Source: Neisseriaceae bacterium
GTDB lineage: Bacteria > Pseudomonadota > Gammaproteobacteria > Burkholderiales > Neisseriaceae
Assembly (NCBI GenBank): GCA_017518785.1
Contig: JAFWUA010000134.1
Location: 1 to 5,821, forward strand
Length of the DNA: 5,821 bases
Direction of reading: 5' to 3'
Below the pieces are notes generated by a model that was not told the origin of the DNA, ran no database searches, and saw only the letters and a program-made list of their open reading frames with translations. Position numbers and translations under genes: made by a program. Shown piece after piece: positions 4,950-5,821 of this stretch (within the stretch, counting starts at the first letter, position 1; the number at the start of each line of letters is the position of its first letter).

Positions 4950-5290
4950 TTTTGCCTTACTCATTTGGCAAGTCTTACCGGTTGTTAAAAACGGATGATT
5001 TTTCATCCGTTTTTGCATTGCGTAAACGTTTGTTTTTAGGCGAAGTATGTGTTTATTGGAAGCCTAATCAATTATCTTTTCCACGTTTAGGGTTGGTGGT
5101 AAGTAAAAAATGTGCACGTTTTGCACATGAAAGAAATTATATTAAACGGCGTTTGCGTGAGTGGTTTCGTATCAACAAATATAGACTGCCTAAATGCGAT
5201 ATAGTAATTCAAGTTAGGCAAAAATTTAGCAAAAAAGAATTTCCTGAATTGGAAAAAAAATTACAAAGATTGTGGAACTTATCAAAGTGA
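4946..5290 (+). CDS. rnpA: Ribonuclease P protein component
   Basis: RnpA is the small basic protein that pairs with the catalytic M1 RNA to remove 5' leaders from precursor tRNAs. The 114 residues are typical in length. The family signature ERNYIKRRLREWFR lies at residues 62-75, including the R-N-x-x-K-R-x-x-R-E core. The opening MILPYSFGKSYRLLKTDDFS contains the conserved F-G/R-L-x-x-x-x-D/E-F pattern, and RLGLVVSKK (47-55) is the conserved central strand. The start is set by the 4-base ATGA overlap with rpmH, with no strong ribosome-binding site of its own, so expression probably depends on rpmH translation. A terminator-like hairpin lies in codons 14-23. The 3' end overlaps yidD by GTGA. 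Confidence 0.97.
   Translation: MILPYSFGKSYRLLKTDDFSSVFALRKRLFLGEVCVYWKPNQLSFPRLGLVVSKKCARFAHERNYIKRRLREWFRINKYRLPKCDIVIQVRQKFSKKEFPELEKKLQRLWNLSK
4987..5014 (+). terminator. Terminator-like hairpin inside the start of rnpA (candidate attenuator)
   Basis: AAAAACGGATGA (4987-4998) and TCATCCGTTTTT (5003-5014) pair perfectly over 12 bases around a TTTT loop, and the 3' arm ends in five T residues before GCATTG. This is the form of an intrinsic terminator, yet it lies wholly in the rnpA reading frame (residues 14-23, LKTDDFSSVF). It could lower downstream transcription relative to rpmH. Function is inferred. Confidence 0.55.
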
Positions 5291-5538
5291 AACGTTTAAT
5301 GATTTTTCTGATTCGCCTTTATCAATGTGGAATTAGCCCTTATCTACCAGCTCGTTGTCGTTATACTCCGACTTGTTCTCAATATGCAGTAGAAGCTGTT
5401 GAAAGATTTGGTGCAATTAAAGGTGGTTGGCTGACTTTACGCAGATTGTGTCGTTGTCATCCTTTGGGTGGTTGTGGATACGATCCAGTGCCTCATTCTT
5501 TTTATACGGAAAAACATGGTTATGAATCCGAGAAATAA
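5287..5538 (+). CDS. yidD: Membrane protein insertion efficiency factor YidD
   Basis: YidD is a small inner-membrane-associated protein that aids YidC-dependent membrane protein insertion. The family core is complete: an amphipathic N-terminal segment (MIFLIRLYQCGISPYLP), then CRYTPTCSQYAVEAVERFG (residues 24-42), KGGWLTLRRLCRCHPLGG (45-62) and YDPVP (65-69). I prefer the GTG at 5287, which gives 83 residues starting MKRLMIFLIRLYQ and overlaps the rnpA stop in GTGA. The GTG at 5272 and the ATG at 5299 are alternatives. Its 3' end overlaps the yidC start by 17 bases. The cysteines at 24, 30, 55, 57 and 63 give a Cys-rich small protein, usual for this family. Confidence 0.95.
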   Translation: MKRLMIFLIRLYQCGISPYLPARCRYTPTCSQYAVEAVERFGAIKGGWLTLRRLCRCHPLGGCGYDPVPHSFYTEKHGYESEK

Positions 5539-5821
5539 TCAAAATCATGGCAATTTGATTCTTTTTATGATTATTGCTATGGCAATACTTTTGGGTTGGA
5601 ATTATATATTTCCGCCACCAGCACAGACGCAAGTTAATCAAAGTGAAAGTACTCAAAATGCCGTTCAGGTAATTGAGCAAGCTCCATCATTGCAAAATGG
5701 ACAATTAATTTCGGTAAAAACCGATGTTTTTGATGCCAAAATTGATATGAACAGTGGTGATTTGCGTGATTTGGTACTTACTCGCTATAACGCTGCTGAT
5801 GATGAAAATAAACAATTTGTA
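5522..5821 (+). CDS. yidC: Membrane protein insertase YidC, N-terminal part (cut by window end)
   Basis: Only the first 100 codons are present; the family is usually about 540-560 residues in Gram-negative bacteria. YidC inserts and folds inner-membrane proteins, alone or with the Sec translocon. A short polar N-terminus (MNPRNNQNHG) is followed by the first membrane segment (residues 11-30, NLILFMIIAMAILLGWNYIF). Then comes a Pro/Gln-rich linker and the start of the large periplasmic domain, with TDVFDAKIDMNSGDLRDLVL, RYNAADDENKQFV as in Neisseria YidC. The ATG at 5522 lies inside the yidD 3' end, in another frame. Position after rpmH-rnpA-yidD is the conserved arrangement and supports the call. 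The conserved C-terminal insertase domain is beyond the window. Confidence 0.96.
   Translation, partial: MNPRNNQNHGNLILFMIIAMAILLGWNYIFPPPAQTQVNQSESTQNAVQVIEQAPSLQNGQLISVKTDVFDAKIDMNSGDLRDLVLTRYNAADDENKQFV

Noticed and set aside
5417..5680. 87-codon minus-strand open frame
   Set aside because: It is antisense to the conserved yidD and yidC genes and shows no recognisable protein.

Overview
The window looks like a chromosomal segment of an AT-rich betaproteobacterium of the family Neisseriaceae (roughly 35-40% GC by eye). Three things point there. The RnpA and YidC starts are Neisseria-like (MILPY..GKSYRLLKTDDFSSVFA; SGDLRDLVLTRYNAADDENK). The trimeric autotransporter has the anchor common in Neisseria and its relatives. 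A 12-base motif, AGTCTGCCGGAA, recurs singly and in inverted pairs, as DNA uptake sequences (DUS) do in this family. The species cannot be named from the sequence.

Layout. Positions 1-2466 hold the 3' part of a large trimeric autotransporter adhesin gene (type Vc secretion); its start lies outside the window. It ends at a strong intrinsic terminator (2482-2514). Positions 2520-2800 contain a MITE-like palindromic element with a partly duplicated right end, a fragment of a related element, and an inverted pair of the 12-mer forming a terminator-like hairpin. A tRNA-Ser(CGA) gene follows on the minus strand (2857-2948) with its own promoter, facing away from coaBC (3067-4251), the bifunctional coenzyme A biosynthesis gene. 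Positions 4252-4814 are non-coding and hold a single 12-mer, a diverged palindromic element apparently interrupted by a second copy of the MITE with TTAAG on both sides, another inverted 12-mer pair, and a near-consensus promoter. That promoter drives the compact rpmH-rnpA-yidD-yidC operon (4815 to the window edge), in which each gene overlaps the next.

Function. The last four genes form the classical bacterial cluster joining ribosomal protein L34, the RNase P protein, and the YidD/YidC membrane-insertion proteins. A perfect hairpin followed by five T residues lies inside the start of rnpA and could lower rnpA-yidD-yidC transcription relative to rpmH. CoaBC makes 4'-phosphopantetheine for CoA. 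The adhesin is a surface attachment protein unrelated to these housekeeping genes.

The most interesting non-genic content is the candidate DUS dialect, its physical linkage to a repeat-element end at two loci, the nested MITE, and the hairpin in rnpA. No new multi-gene system is visible.
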